This document shows positions 18,252-28,495 of a stretch of 40,141 nt of DNA, piece after piece (positions within the stretch are counted from its first letter, which is position 1; each line of letters starts with the position of its first letter). The notes below the pieces were generated by a model, which saw only the letters and a list, made by a program, of their open reading frames with translations, was not told the origin of the DNA and searched no databases. Position numbers and translations under genes: made by a program. The DNA comes from Gammaproteobacteria bacterium (GTDB taxonomy: Bacteria; Pseudomonadota; Gammaproteobacteria; Pseudomonadales; Azotimanducaceae), in assembly GCA_002726655.1 (NCBI GenBank), contig PBRP01000130.1, positions 1 to 40,141 on the forward strand. Reading direction: 5' to 3'.

Positions 18252-18877
18252 ACTCTAAACATGACCATGAAGAAAGGGTGCTTGCCCTGGCGGGTCTTGT
18301 TCAGGCAGTTCACCTGATATCGACTATCTCAAGGTCTGGAATGGCGGCCCAGGATCATCTGGAAGCCAGCCTCAATAGCATCTTTGTAACCAGTCCCGGT
18401 AGCGCTAGTGATGTTTATGGCGGCGGGTCAGGGGTCAGCCTGGGCATTAAGCTAACTACTGACCTGATTATGCGTTTCAACTTGCTCGGGCACGTCGACG
18501 TGGTCCGATATGCACTTCTGTTGCTGCAACTAGAACGACGGCTCGCCCAACACCCTGACTGCCTGCGAGAGCTTGGCGCAGGGATCAGCAGTATTGACAA
18601 AAAACGCACGTTTGATCTCAAGCAACAGCCTATTAATGACGCGGCAGTTGAAGCGGAACTGGCGGCGCTTTATCGTGATACTCTAGGGTGTTTTGAACCT
18701 CGCATTAAGGTGCAGGGGCACGAGACTCATTTGCGCAACTCATTCAACATTAACAGGATCAGGGCACTGCTACTGGCAGGTATGCGCTCGGCTGTTCTAT
18801 GGCATCAACTAGGCGGTCGGCGCTGGCACTTGATCGCCGCAAGGAAGCCGCTCATCAATGCTCTTGCAAATATGTAA
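18248..18877 (+). CDS. hflD: High-frequency-lysogenisation protein HflD homolog
   Basis: HflD is a small helical, membrane-associated protein found between mnmA and purB in gammaproteobacteria. In E. coli it binds phage lambda CII, but its own cellular role is unclear. The start ATG at 18248 overlaps the mnmA stop (ATGA). The 209-residue product has the conserved [17 protein letters not shown] terminus, the LVxxT-like middle and the C-terminal [18 protein letters not shown]. Assignment rests on sequence pattern and the strict mnmA-hflD-purB order. Confidence 0.92.
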   Translation: MNSKHDHEERVLALAGLVQAVHLISTISRSGMAAQDHLEASLNSIFVTSPGSASDVYGGGSGVSLGIKLTTDLIMRFNLLGHVDVVRYALLLLQLERRLAQHPDCLRELGAGISSIDKKRTFDLKQQPINDAAVEAELAALYRDTLGCFEPRIKVQGHETHLRNSFNINRIRALLLAGMRSAVLWHQLGGRRWHLIAARKPLINALANM

Positions 18878-18912
18878 TAATATCAATATGTTAAGTAGAT
18901 AATATAAAGTGA

Positions 18913-20310
<1,398 letters not shown>

Positions 20311-20314
20311 TGCC

Positions 20315-21808
20315 GTGGACGAAGAATTCTCACTCCGTCGATTTAACATCCGTGAAGCTGACTGGCCAAGCGAGCGCAGCATACTATCAAACATTCGGCA
20401 TCTTGTTTTTGAGGTGGAACAGGGAGCGAACGGTTCAGGTGACGTAGACAGTGCTGATGAAGAAGGCTTTCATTGGCTTGCTACGGACTCAAAAGACGCG
20501 CCGATCGGTACGGTACGCCTAAAACCAGACGGTCAAATCGATCAACTGGCAGTGCTCGAAAATTTTAGGGGCGCTGGTGTAGGTAAAGCATTACTTGAAC
20601 AGGCAATAGACAAGGCAAGGCACCTCGGACTGGAGCAGGTCGAACTCGTTGCACCGGACGGCCTTCAGGACTTCTGTGAAGGCGCGGGTTTTACTCCTGC
20701 CAGCGAGAAGCCTGAAGATAAGAAATCACTGCATCAGCGAATGGTTCAGGATCTACTTCCCCTGGATGACAGAGTCCTGCGTCTGAAGGCAACCGAGATT
20801 AACCCTGGGATTTCAGTCAAGCAGTTTGATACAGGCGAGGTTTCATTTACAGAGATTGGAAAAATCATAAGAAAAGTTCGCGAGATAGTCTTCGTTCATG
20901 AGCTTGGCTTGCCGGAATCGTTCATTGGTGACGAGGCTGATGATGATGCTCTCCACTGGGTAGCCAAGGATGAGTCAGGTCAGATAGTTGGAGTGATCAG
21001 AATGTCACTTGCCGGGGATATCTCTCATCTGGCAGTTATGTCCGTGCATCGGAACGAAGGAGTTGGTCGGTCGCTGCTGGAGTTGGCGGTTGGCAAGGCT
21101 ACTCGTTATGGCTTGTCGGAAGTTCGCATGGAAGCAATGGCTGGGTTGAACAAGTTCCTGACCCGGGCGGGATTTGAAAAAAAAGGCGAAGCCTTCGAAA
21201 AATTTGATACGGGGTACCAAACTTATAACAAGGCTACTGTACTTGAAGATGTCCATGAACCACTTCAGAGACCTCGAGTTGATGGCGATCATTACAGTGA
21301 ATCTGAAATTGTCTATAAGCTTGGCTCTGATAAAAGGCTTATCCTTTTACGGCGTGAAGAAGATTACAGGAATGTCATTCTGGAAATGGCGAAACAGGCG
21401 ACTACTTCCATTCGCGTATATTCCCCCGTGCTTGAACACAAACTGTTCGACAATAATGATTTGCGAGACATATTTTCGGCCCTGGCTCGCAAAAATCGAA
21501 ATACGCATATCGAAATTTTACTGTTTGATTCACATCGAATGACAAGAAACGGGCATGCGCTCTTGGAAGTCAGTCGTAAGCTATCATCTTCAATAAAGAT
21601 GAAGATTGTTCACCCGGAACTTCGCCAGCTTAACCATGAGTATATGCTGGTCGATGATACCGGTATTGTTTATCGCCTGGATTATGAGGTTTATGATGGC
21701 TATGCAAATTTCTCTGATATAACGGAGTGCAACAGGCTCGGCCGGCAGTTTACAGCTGCCTGGGAGTCAGGTTTGAGTGATCCAAATTTGCGACAACTGA
21801 GAATGTAG
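20315..21808 (+). CDS. Tandem GNAT acetyltransferase with C-terminal PLD-like domain
   Basis: The protein (497 residues from the GTG at 20315) has two GNAT domains. Domain 1 spans about 6-145, with the acetyl-CoA loop RGAGVG (85-90) after QLAVLENF. Domain 2 spans about 168-308, with RNEGVG (246-251) after HLAVMSVH. They share the same layout (R..VF..E, HW.A.D, G..R, LAV, G.G..LLE.A, GL..F...AGF), so one arose by duplication. Residues about 335-490 (LILLRREEDYRNVILEMA..SIRVYSP...IEILLFDSHRM) resemble the PLD-like DUF7931 domain and lack HKD catalytic motifs. GGA lies eight bases before the GTG; an ATG start at 20270 would overlap purB by 41 bp. Substrate unknown. Confidence 0.8.
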   Translation: MDEEFSLRRFNIREADWPSERSILSNIRHLVFEVEQGANGSGDVDSADEEGFHWLATDSKDAPIGTVRLKPDGQIDQLAVLENFRGAGVGKALLEQAIDKARHLGLEQVELVAPDGLQDFCEGAGFTPASEKPEDKKSLHQRMVQDLLPLDDRVLRLKATEINPGISVKQFDTGEVSFTEIGKIIRKVREIVFVHELGLPESFIGDEADDDALHWVAKDESGQIVGVIRMSLAGDISHLAVMSVHRNEGVGRSLLELAVGKATRYGLSEVRMEAMAGLNKFLTRAGFEKKGEAFEKFDTGYQTYNKATVLEDVHEPLQRPRVDGDHYSESEIVYKLGSDKRLILLRREEDYRNVILEMAKQATTSIRVYSPVLEHKLFDNNDLRDIFSALARKNRNTHIEILLFDSHRMTRNGHALLEVSRKLSSSIKMKIVHPELRQLNHEYMLVDDTGIVYRLDYEVYDGYANFSDITECNRLGRQFTAAWESGLSDPNLRQLRM

Positions 21809-21918
21809 TTGCAAAAATCACACTCTGTGACTAGTTGTTGCCTTAAAGGTAAATTTGACGGCTCTCCAAAACCAAGTAAAATCAGCATCCCTCATATAAC
21901 GATTAGTGAATTGTCAAC

Positions 21919-22476
21919 TTGAGTCTTAGTCACCATCTTAAGATCGTTACCCTAATCTGTATCGTGCAATATGCACCGCTTGCAATAGCGGAAGTTTACA
22001 TTTACCGAGGACCCGATGGGGAGCGAATGATTTCAGATCGCCCAATGCGGGGATATCAACTCATTAATAAACGCGACTCATTGAAAGATGTTGGCCATAT
22101 TCTTGCTAACCGACCGATTTCAGCGGGTGGGCCGCATAAATTTCAATCCTATATCAAAACGGCCAGCAGCCGATTCGATATCGATCCAGCACTGATTGAG
22201 GCTGTGATCCAGGTCGAATCAGGATTCAATCCGGATGCAATATCAACCAAGGGTGCTACTGGTCTTATGCAACTGATGGCGGATACCGCAAGCCAGTATC
22301 AGGTCAGAGATCGGCACAATCCAAGAGAGAACATCCCAAGAGAGAACATCAATGCGGGTGCTTCCGCGGTTGAAAAGTACAATAGAATACCGCCCTACCC
22401 TGAAACAAGGCGCTACGTTACGAAGGTAATGAGTTTCCGGTCGCAATACCGACGACTACGCTATGGGGCGGAGTAG
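21919..22476 (+). CDS. Lytic transglycosylase-like protein, internally shortened
   Basis: A 185-residue exported protein (TTG start; signal peptide to about residue 24). It has a DUF4124-like segment (VYIYRGPDGERMISDRP) and a C-terminal SLT domain. The SLT part has the catalytic Glu100 in VIQVESGFNP and GATGLMQLM (112-120). After NPRENI the usual helices and the ALAAYNAG motif, some 25-30 residues, are missing. The sequence jumps to NAGASAVEKYNRIPPYPETRRYV. Just before the junction PRENI is exactly duplicated by a 15-bp DNA repeat. Such enzymes cleave the peptidoglycan glycan chain; whether this one still folds and acts is doubtful. The ribosome site is weak. Confidence 0.8.
   Translation: MSLSHHLKIVTLICIVQYAPLAIAEVYIYRGPDGERMISDRPMRGYQLINKRDSLKDVGHILANRPISAGGPHKFQSYIKTASSRFDIDPALIEAVIQVESGFNPDAISTKGATGLMQLMADTASQYQVRDRHNPRENIPRENINAGASAVEKYNRIPPYPETRRYVTKVMSFRSQYRRLRYGAE
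22321..22350 (+). repeat. Perfect 15-bp tandem duplication inside the transglycosylase gene
   Basis: CCAAGAGAGAACATC occurs at 22321-22335 and again at 22336-22350 without a mismatch. In frame this repeats Pro-Arg-Glu-Asn-Ile. Perfect identity suggests a recent slippage or recombination event. Confidence 0.95.
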
Positions 22477-22504
22477 AATAATAAAGACGTACGCCCTTCA
22501 ATGC

Positions 22505-23119
22505 TCATGCTTCAGAGCAACCGGCCGCCGCATCAATAAGCGCTCTTAACTCATCAAACTCAGTGCACACGGAAAACTGAGGAAACTCAGTAATAACATT
22601 GTCCGGTGCTCGAAACAGAAATCCTGCATGGGCTTCCCGCAGCATTGCCGTATCGTTATAGGAATCACCAGCTGCATAAACTTTGAAGTTCAGCTGTTTT
22701 AGGGATTCTACTGACTCACGTTTATGATCCTTTTTACGTAACCGGTAATCAGCGACCCGGTTTTCGGAGGAAATCTCAAGGCGATGACAAAATAGGGTTG
22801 GCTGGCCTAACTGACGCATTAAGGGTTGTGCAAACTCATAAAAAGTATCTGAGAGAATAATTACCTGGTAATCTTGCCTTAGGCCATCAAGAAATTCCTT
22901 AGCTCCGGGCAGAGGTCCCATCTCAGCAATGACCCGCTGGATGTCATCTAGTTTCAGGTCGTGGGCATCCAATAACGACAACCTTTGCCGCATTAGGTCA
23001 TCATATATGGGAACATCTCTGGTGGTAGCCCTCAGTTCATCAATACCGGTTTTTTCGGCAAACTGAATCCAGATTTCTGGAACCAGAACGCCTTCAAGAT
23101 CAAGACATACAACGTCCAT
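22505..23119 (-). CDS. thrH: Phosphoserine phosphatase / homoserine phosphotransferase ThrH
   Basis: ThrH is a HAD-family enzyme, first known from Pseudomonas aeruginosa, that dephosphorylates phosphoserine and can transfer the phosphate to homoserine. The 204-residue product matches that protein closely by eye: CLDLEGVLVPEIW (motif I), IILSDTFYEFAQPLMRQLG (motif II) and AAGDSYNDTAMLREAHAG (motif III). It starts 12 bp after the cysB stop and is probably co-transcribed. With the serC-type gene at 34955 the window holds two steps of serine synthesis. Confidence 0.95.
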   Translation of the reverse strand: MDVVCLDLEGVLVPEIWIQFAEKTGIDELRATTRDVPIYDDLMRQRLSLLDAHDLKLDDIQRVIAEMGPLPGAKEFLDGLRQDYQVIILSDTFYEFAQPLMRQLGQPTLFCHRLEISSENRVADYRLRKKDHKRESVESLKQLNFKVYAAGDSYNDTAMLREAHAGFLFRAPDNVITEFPQFSVCTEFDELRALIDAAAGCSEA

Positions 23120-23131
23120 CGTGCGGGGTCC

Positions 23132-24106
<975 letters not shown>

Positions 24107-24291
24107 TTACACTCCTCTATCACCGTGAGAGTAGCCGGAACAACAGTTCATCTCTGATCAATGTCGTGGTTCTTAGATATACACAAATCGTATTAAAATA
24201 ACTATAACTATTCAATTGGAGAATAGATAGCATGGCGTGCTGCGAGGACCCTGGGGAACCCTGATACGCCTTGTATTTAATCCCTCTGCGT

Positions 24292-25203
24292 TTACCCACG
24301 GTCTTTGTCCCTGTTCCTGACACCGTGGAGCACGTGGCCAGATGGCACTACCTCGCTTGCCAGCTGGCAATGCTCAGACTGGTCATCAAAAAAGATATCC
24401 GCTTCATAAGCACTAAGAAATTGAGCCTTGCTCATCCCGCCCAGGAAGAGAGACTCGTCCAGGCGAATATTCCACGCCCGCAGCGTCTTTATGACCCGCT
24501 CATGGGCTGGTGCGGAACGAGCGGTGACCAGCGCGGTACGAATAGGGCTTTCATCTCTTGGAAATTCGCTTTGAATCCTGTGTAATTCCGACAGGAAGGG
24601 CTTGAAGGGGCCACCCGACAATGGCTTATTTGCTGAATCCTGCTCAGTCTGTGCGAACACGGCAAGTCCTTCCTGCTGGTACACGCGTTCGGCTTCATCA
24701 GAGAAAATCACGGCATCACCGTCAAATGCAAACTTGAGGATGGAGCTCCTGTTTGGTGACGCTGCGGCCGGTAAGATGCTGGCGGCGGCCATACCGCTAT
24801 CCAGTGCCTCCGCGACATCGGTGGGATTGGCAGACAGGAACAGATGGCAGCCAAATGGCCGCATGTAACGGCAAGGTGCCGTGCCGCCGGTAAAAGCTGC
24901 CCGGATGATAGGCAGGTCGTGATGCTGGATGGAGTTAAACACTCGTAATCCGGTATCCGCGCTGTTCCGGGAAAGGAGAATAACCTCGACCCTTCCCGGC
25001 TCATCCAGGCGTTCATTTAGCGCCAGCAATTTTCGAACCAGGGGCAATGCGACGCCAGCATTCAGCGGTTCGTTTTCCCGGGTGATCTGGTATTGGGCGT
25101 ATGATTTCAGGCCTTCATCACGAAAAACCCGGTCACTCTCGGATAAATCAAACAGGGCACTACTCGATATGGCGACCACCAGCTTGGATTGGGTTGCTGA
25201 CAT
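24292..25203 (-). CDS. Cytosolic 5'-nucleotidase (NT5C1-like family)
   Basis: The 303-residue product matches the 5'-nucleotidase family (Pfam 5-nucleotidase) that includes eukaryotic cytosolic type I enzymes. Family features are VAISSSALFDLSES at the N terminus, VEVILLSRNSADTGLRVFNSI, FAFDGDAVIFSDEAE, NKPLSGGPFKPFLSELHRIQ and the C-terminal ADIFFDDQSEHC. These proteins hydrolyse nucleoside monophosphates such as AMP; the preferred substrate here is not known. The gene lies upstream of cysB on the same strand with a 185-bp gap, and is divergent from the VWA gene. Confidence 0.88.
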   Translation of the reverse strand: MSATQSKLVVAISSSALFDLSESDRVFRDEGLKSYAQYQITRENEPLNAGVALPLVRKLLALNERLDEPGRVEVILLSRNSADTGLRVFNSIQHHDLPIIRAAFTGGTAPCRYMRPFGCHLFLSANPTDVAEALDSGMAAASILPAAASPNRSSILKFAFDGDAVIFSDEAERVYQQEGLAVFAQTEQDSANKPLSGGPFKPFLSELHRIQSEFPRDESPIRTALVTARSAPAHERVIKTLRAWNIRLDESLFLGGMSKAQFLSAYEADIFFDDQSEHCQLASEVVPSGHVLHGVRNRDKDRG

Positions 25204-25238
25204 CTAGTATGTTCCTCCCGGGAAACAAACATGGGCAA

Positions 25239-25266
25239 TTGTCACCACATTCTGAATATGTAAGAT
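25239..25266 (+). promoter_or_regulatory. Candidate promoter of the VWA gene cluster
   Basis: TTGTCA (25239-25244) and TAAGAT (25261-25266) are 16 bp apart, about 46 bp before the VWA gene ATG. It would drive the closely packed four-gene cluster that follows. Confidence 0.5.
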
Positions 25267-25312
25267 AGCGATAACAATCATTCATTTTATACCTCTCAGT
25301 CCTGCGCTATCT

Positions 25313-26017
25313 ATGAGAAACAAAGATCAAACTCCAGCGGCCATAAGTCGTGACGTCGATAACTTCCTTGCAAAGGTCGCCGCAGCACCAGTGCCTGTTA
25401 AAGGGAAGGAAAAAGGCCGGCTTATATTTGCAATGGATGCAACCGCCAGTCGTGAACCTACGTGGGATCGAGCCTGCCACCTGCAGGGCGAGATGTTCAA
25501 AGCAACTGATTCACTGGGTGGATTGACGGTTCAGCTATGCTATTACCGGGGGTTCAACGAGTTCCATTCGAGTCGCTGGTGTGAACATACGCGCCAGCTT
25601 CTTACGGAGATGAGCGGAACTACCTGCCTGGGCGGTCATACCCAGATCAGAAAAGTACTGGCACACCTTGAGACTGAAAATTCCCTCCAGAAGGTGCAGG
25701 CGGCGGTGTTCGTTGGTGATGCTGTGGAAGAAAATGCCGATGATCTCTGCCAGAGAGCCGGGAAGCTAGGCGTCCTTGGCGTACCACTATTCATGTTCCA
25801 TGAGGGAAATAATGCTAGTGCTGCTTCTGTATTTAGACAGATGGCGCACCTCTCCGGCGGTGCATATGCGCCCTTTAATCCCGCCAGTGCAACTCAGTTG
25901 CGGGACCTCCTCGCTGCCGTCGCAATATTCGTAGCCGGTGGGCACAGAGCTTTGCAGGATCTTGGTAAAGACCTGACGCCTGAAGTGAGCCGCCTGTTAC
26001 AGCAACTTAAGGAATAG
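25313..26017 (+). CDS. VWA-domain protein, function unknown
   Basis: A 234-residue soluble protein whose beta-1 strand LIFAMDATASREPTWDRA carries a MIDAS-like D-x-T-x-S (Asp42, Thr44, Ser46), so metal binding is plausible. Later strands AAVFVGDAVEEN and GVPLFMFHEGNN fit a von Willebrand A fold. No signal peptide or membrane helix is seen. It is the first gene of a tight plus-strand cluster with a J-domain membrane protein, an RDD protein and an acyl-CoA-dehydrogenase-like protein. The stop TAG lies four bases before a possible CTG start of the next gene. The role is unknown; VWA proteins often serve as assembly platforms for partners. Confidence 0.8.
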   Translation: MRNKDQTPAAISRDVDNFLAKVAAAPVPVKGKEKGRLIFAMDATASREPTWDRACHLQGEMFKATDSLGGLTVQLCYYRGFNEFHSSRWCEHTRQLLTEMSGTTCLGGHTQIRKVLAHLETENSLQKVQAAVFVGDAVEENADDLCQRAGKLGVLGVPLFMFHEGNNASAASVFRQMAHLSGGAYAPFNPASATQLRDLLAAVAIFVAGGHRALQDLGKDLTPEVSRLLQQLKE

Positions 26018-26042
26018 TGCTCTGGCCCGCCTCATCATAATT

Positions 26043-26753
26043 TTGGTCGTCGCCGCTGCTGCATACGTTGTATTGCGGATGCTGCTGAAGAATCAGCGTC
26101 TGACCTCAAAGCAGTTTTCTCGAATCTACCTTGCCACACTGGCAGGTTTGATCTTACTGTTTCTAGGCGTCACCGGCCGATTGCACCCGCTCTTTGCAGT
26201 GCTTGGCGCCTTGCTCCCTTTTGTAGTCAGGATTATTCCCTGGATTACAAGAGGCGCGCAGGCTTTTGGTTTATTTCAGCAGTTCCGAAATATGGCTGGA
26301 ACCCGGAGCGCAACGAGCCCGGATCAGTCCGAAATAAAGACCAGGTTCCTTCATGTGACACTCGTTCATCATACGGGGGTGATGGATGGCAAGGTGCTCG
26401 AAGGGTCTAAGAGCGGCTCCCAGTTGTCAAATCTGAACCTAGATCAACTGCTTGCACTGCTCGATGAATGCCGCATCGACGGGGACTCATTGAACGTTCT
26501 GCAGGCCTATCTAGACCGCGAACATGAAGGCTGGCGCGGCGGCACAAAGGGAGAGGCAACTTCTGACAATTATGATGGGCAGATGACGAATGAACAGGCT
26601 TATGAGATCCTTGGGCTTGCTGGCGGGGCATCAAAGGAAGAAATTGTAGATGCCCACCGCAAGCTAATACAAAAAATGCATCCTGACCGTGGTGGCTCGA
26701 CTTACCTTGCTGCCCGAATCAATGAAGCAAGGAAAAGGCTACTGGGAAAATGA
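26043..26753 (+). CDS. Membrane-anchored J-domain (DnaJ-like) protein
   Basis: The C-terminal 55 residues form a compact J domain (NEQAYEILGLAGGASKEEIVDAHRKL, residues 1-26 of it, then QKMHPDRGGS) with the HPD tripeptide that stimulates DnaK ATPase. The N terminus has hydrophobic segments (VVAAAAYVVLRMLL and IYLATLAGLILLFLGV, then LFAVLGALLPFVVRII). The middle is charged and resembles TerB-like or linker regions. Coordinates use the TTG at 26043. A CTG at 26022 would add MARLIII, a more natural membrane start, and has AAGGA at ideal spacing. It likely recruits DnaK to the inner membrane; the client is unknown. Confidence 0.85.
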   Translation: MVVAAAAYVVLRMLLKNQRLTSKQFSRIYLATLAGLILLFLGVTGRLHPLFAVLGALLPFVVRIIPWITRGAQAFGLFQQFRNMAGTRSATSPDQSEIKTRFLHVTLVHHTGVMDGKVLEGSKSGSQLSNLNLDQLLALLDECRIDGDSLNVLQAYLDREHEGWRGGTKGEATSDNYDGQMTNEQAYEILGLAGGASKEEIVDAHRKLIQKMHPDRGGSTYLAARINEARKRLLGK

Positions 26754-26754
26754 A

Positions 26755-27261
26755 GTGAGTCAACCGAATAGTACCCCTTACGGAGAAGTTCAATTCACAG
26801 GTTTCTGGGTAAGGTTCCTGGCATTCCTTATCGACAGCATTGCGGCAATGGTGCTGATCGTCCCGGTAGTTGTTCTCCTGCTGGGAGAAACCCGGCTTGA
26901 AGACTATGACTTGGAGGATGCCGTTCAGGCGACTGAATTAATGAATAGGATGGCAATCCAGTTTTCCCTTGAGACTTTACTCCTGGGTACTATTTTTGTC
27001 CTCTTCTGGACCTTCAGGTCAGCGACGCCAGGGAAGATGCTTGTTGGCTGCAGTATTGTTGATGCCAAAACATACGGTAAAGCTGACAGCCGCCAAAATG
27101 TTGTTCGATATATCGGCTATTTTGTCAGCTTGATCCCTTTTGGGCTAGGTTTCCTCTGGATCGCCCTGGACAGGAAAAAGCAGGGCTGGCATGACAAAAT
27201 GGCGGGCACCCTGGTTATCAAGGGTCGGCCCCACGAGATTGAAAATGGAACTGAAACTTAG
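26755..27261 (+). CDS. RDD-family membrane protein
   Basis: A 168-residue protein from the GTG at 26755, one base after the J-domain gene's stop, with GGGA seven bases upstream. The first helix carries FWVRFLAFLIDS, the Arg-Asp-Asp-type signature region. The second ends FRSATPGKMLVG and the C-terminal part is LDRKKQGWHDKMAGTLVI, all typical of RDD proteins. Three or four helices are predicted. RDD proteins are poorly characterised; some act in ion exchange. The end overlaps the next gene by 17 bp. Confidence 0.88.
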   Translation: MSQPNSTPYGEVQFTGFWVRFLAFLIDSIAAMVLIVPVVVLLLGETRLEDYDLEDAVQATELMNRMAIQFSLETLLLGTIFVLFWTFRSATPGKMLVGCSIVDAKTYGKADSRQNVVRYIGYFVSLIPFGLGFLWIALDRKKQGWHDKMAGTLVIKGRPHEIENGTET

Positions 27262-28318
27262 TCCGGATGAAAGCGATTTCCAACGTGAGATAGGCAAATT
27301 TGTGGACCGGGCCTTCCCGATAGCCATAAGAGAGAGGCCATCCGCTGCAGACGAAGCATATTGGCACCGGGCAGTTGCCAATGAAGGTTGGACAGCGGTG
27401 GAATGGCCGGTCGAATTTGGTGGACCGGGTTGGAATCCGATTCAAATATATCTCTGGTACAGGGTAATCCTACAGGCTAATTGTCCTGTTGCAGATTACT
27501 GTGGGTTACAGCTGGTAGGGCCTCTCCTGCAGCGATTTGGTGGCAGGTCTGATACCTCACAACACCTGGAAGGTATCCGCAAGCATACCCATGTCTGGGG
27601 AAATGCAGTATTTTTCGACGCTTCTGCGACGGTACTGGCAACCGGAGCTGGTGAAAACTTCCTATTGCATGGGGAAACACCCTGTTTCAGTACTTCGGTA
27701 AAATTTGATCGCGCGCTGGTGCTGGCAAAGACCCACAATGCTTATTCCCTCTTCCTTGTCGATTTGAATTTGGCTGGAATAGCGTTAACCCAGACGAAGT
27801 CCGCACCTGATATTTTCAGCCTGGCGTTTGACCAGGTTCAGATCGAAGCACTTGGGCTCGTTGGCGAAATTGACAAGGGTATCGATCATCTGATCTATCT
27901 GGTGACCAGTTTTGAGAGTATTGCTATTGTTGTTCACCTGCAGGTCGCCCTTTCAAATCTGAGAAGATTGACTGCTCTCAAGGGGATGGAGGCCAGTATG
28001 GAAAAACGGCTGGCTGATCTGGAAATTGAGCTAAAGGCACTTGAGGCAACCGGTCTGCGTTCAATTCTGTCTGCAGGCAGAGAGAAACTACCCATCGTAT
28101 CGATCAAAGGACGATCCCTGGCAGGTCGAATCAGAGACTCATTTATAGATGTGTTGGGATATTATTCGTTACCTTATGAAACCGGAGTAGAGGGCAGTAA
28201 TGAGCCGGTTTTGACTTCACCCGATTTCCAGCCCAATTTCCGGCAGTTGGAATATCTCCCGGGTTGCCCTCAGGATTTCAGGCAGGACCTGGTCGCGAAA
28301 ACACTACTTGGCCTGTGA
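27245..28318 (+). CDS. Acyl-CoA dehydrogenase-like protein, degenerate
   Basis: From the ATG at 27245 the product has 357 residues, short for the family (about 380-400). The N-terminal half resembles the large-subunit acyl-CoA dehydrogenases: LSPDESDFQREIGKFVD, then NEGWTAVEWPVEFGGPGWNPIQ. The flavin and substrate loop normally reading SEPxAGSDLA is replaced by VWGNAVFFDASATVLATGAG, and the later helical part is weakly conserved. No convincing catalytic glutamate is apparent. It may be a non-catalytic partner subunit or a decaying enzyme. It overlaps the RDD gene by 17 bp, so it is coupled to the VWA cluster. No acyl-CoA pathway genes adjoin it. Confidence 0.7.
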   Translation: MELKLSPDESDFQREIGKFVDRAFPIAIRERPSAADEAYWHRAVANEGWTAVEWPVEFGGPGWNPIQIYLWYRVILQANCPVADYCGLQLVGPLLQRFGGRSDTSQHLEGIRKHTHVWGNAVFFDASATVLATGAGENFLLHGETPCFSTSVKFDRALVLAKTHNAYSLFLVDLNLAGIALTQTKSAPDIFSLAFDQVQIEALGLVGEIDKGIDHLIYLVTSFESIAIVVHLQVALSNLRRLTALKGMEASMEKRLADLEIELKALEATGLRSILSAGREKLPIVSIKGRSLAGRIRDSFIDVLGYYSLPYETGVEGSNEPVLTSPDFQPNFRQLEYLPGCPQDFRQDLVAKTLLGL

Positions 28319-28368
28319 CAGCCCCATTGTATGACCAGATTCTAGCCTGGTTGGGAATAAGGCATGCA

Positions 28369-28419
28369 ACCAGTGGAGCTTGCAACCTCATTTGTGTTGA
28401 GGTGTTATGGGCCACTGGT
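28369..28419 (+). promoter_or_regulatory. Nested inverted repeat in the transaminase leader
   Basis: Outer arms ACCAGTGG (28369-28376) and CCACTGGT (28412-28419) enclose inner arms ACCTCA (28385-28390) and TGAGGT (28398-28403). There are 8-nt gaps on both sides and a 7-nt loop. A further ACCAG/CTGGT pair lies at 28334-28351. It sits 77 bp before the transaminase ATG and has no T tract. It may be a leader RNA structure or a set of regulator half-sites. Confidence 0.5.
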
Positions 28420-28495
28420 GTGCGGAAATGCTGACGCTTGTAATCTGCATCGAACATTTTTCAACAGCCCGTACCATAAGAGCGGAAACGACACT

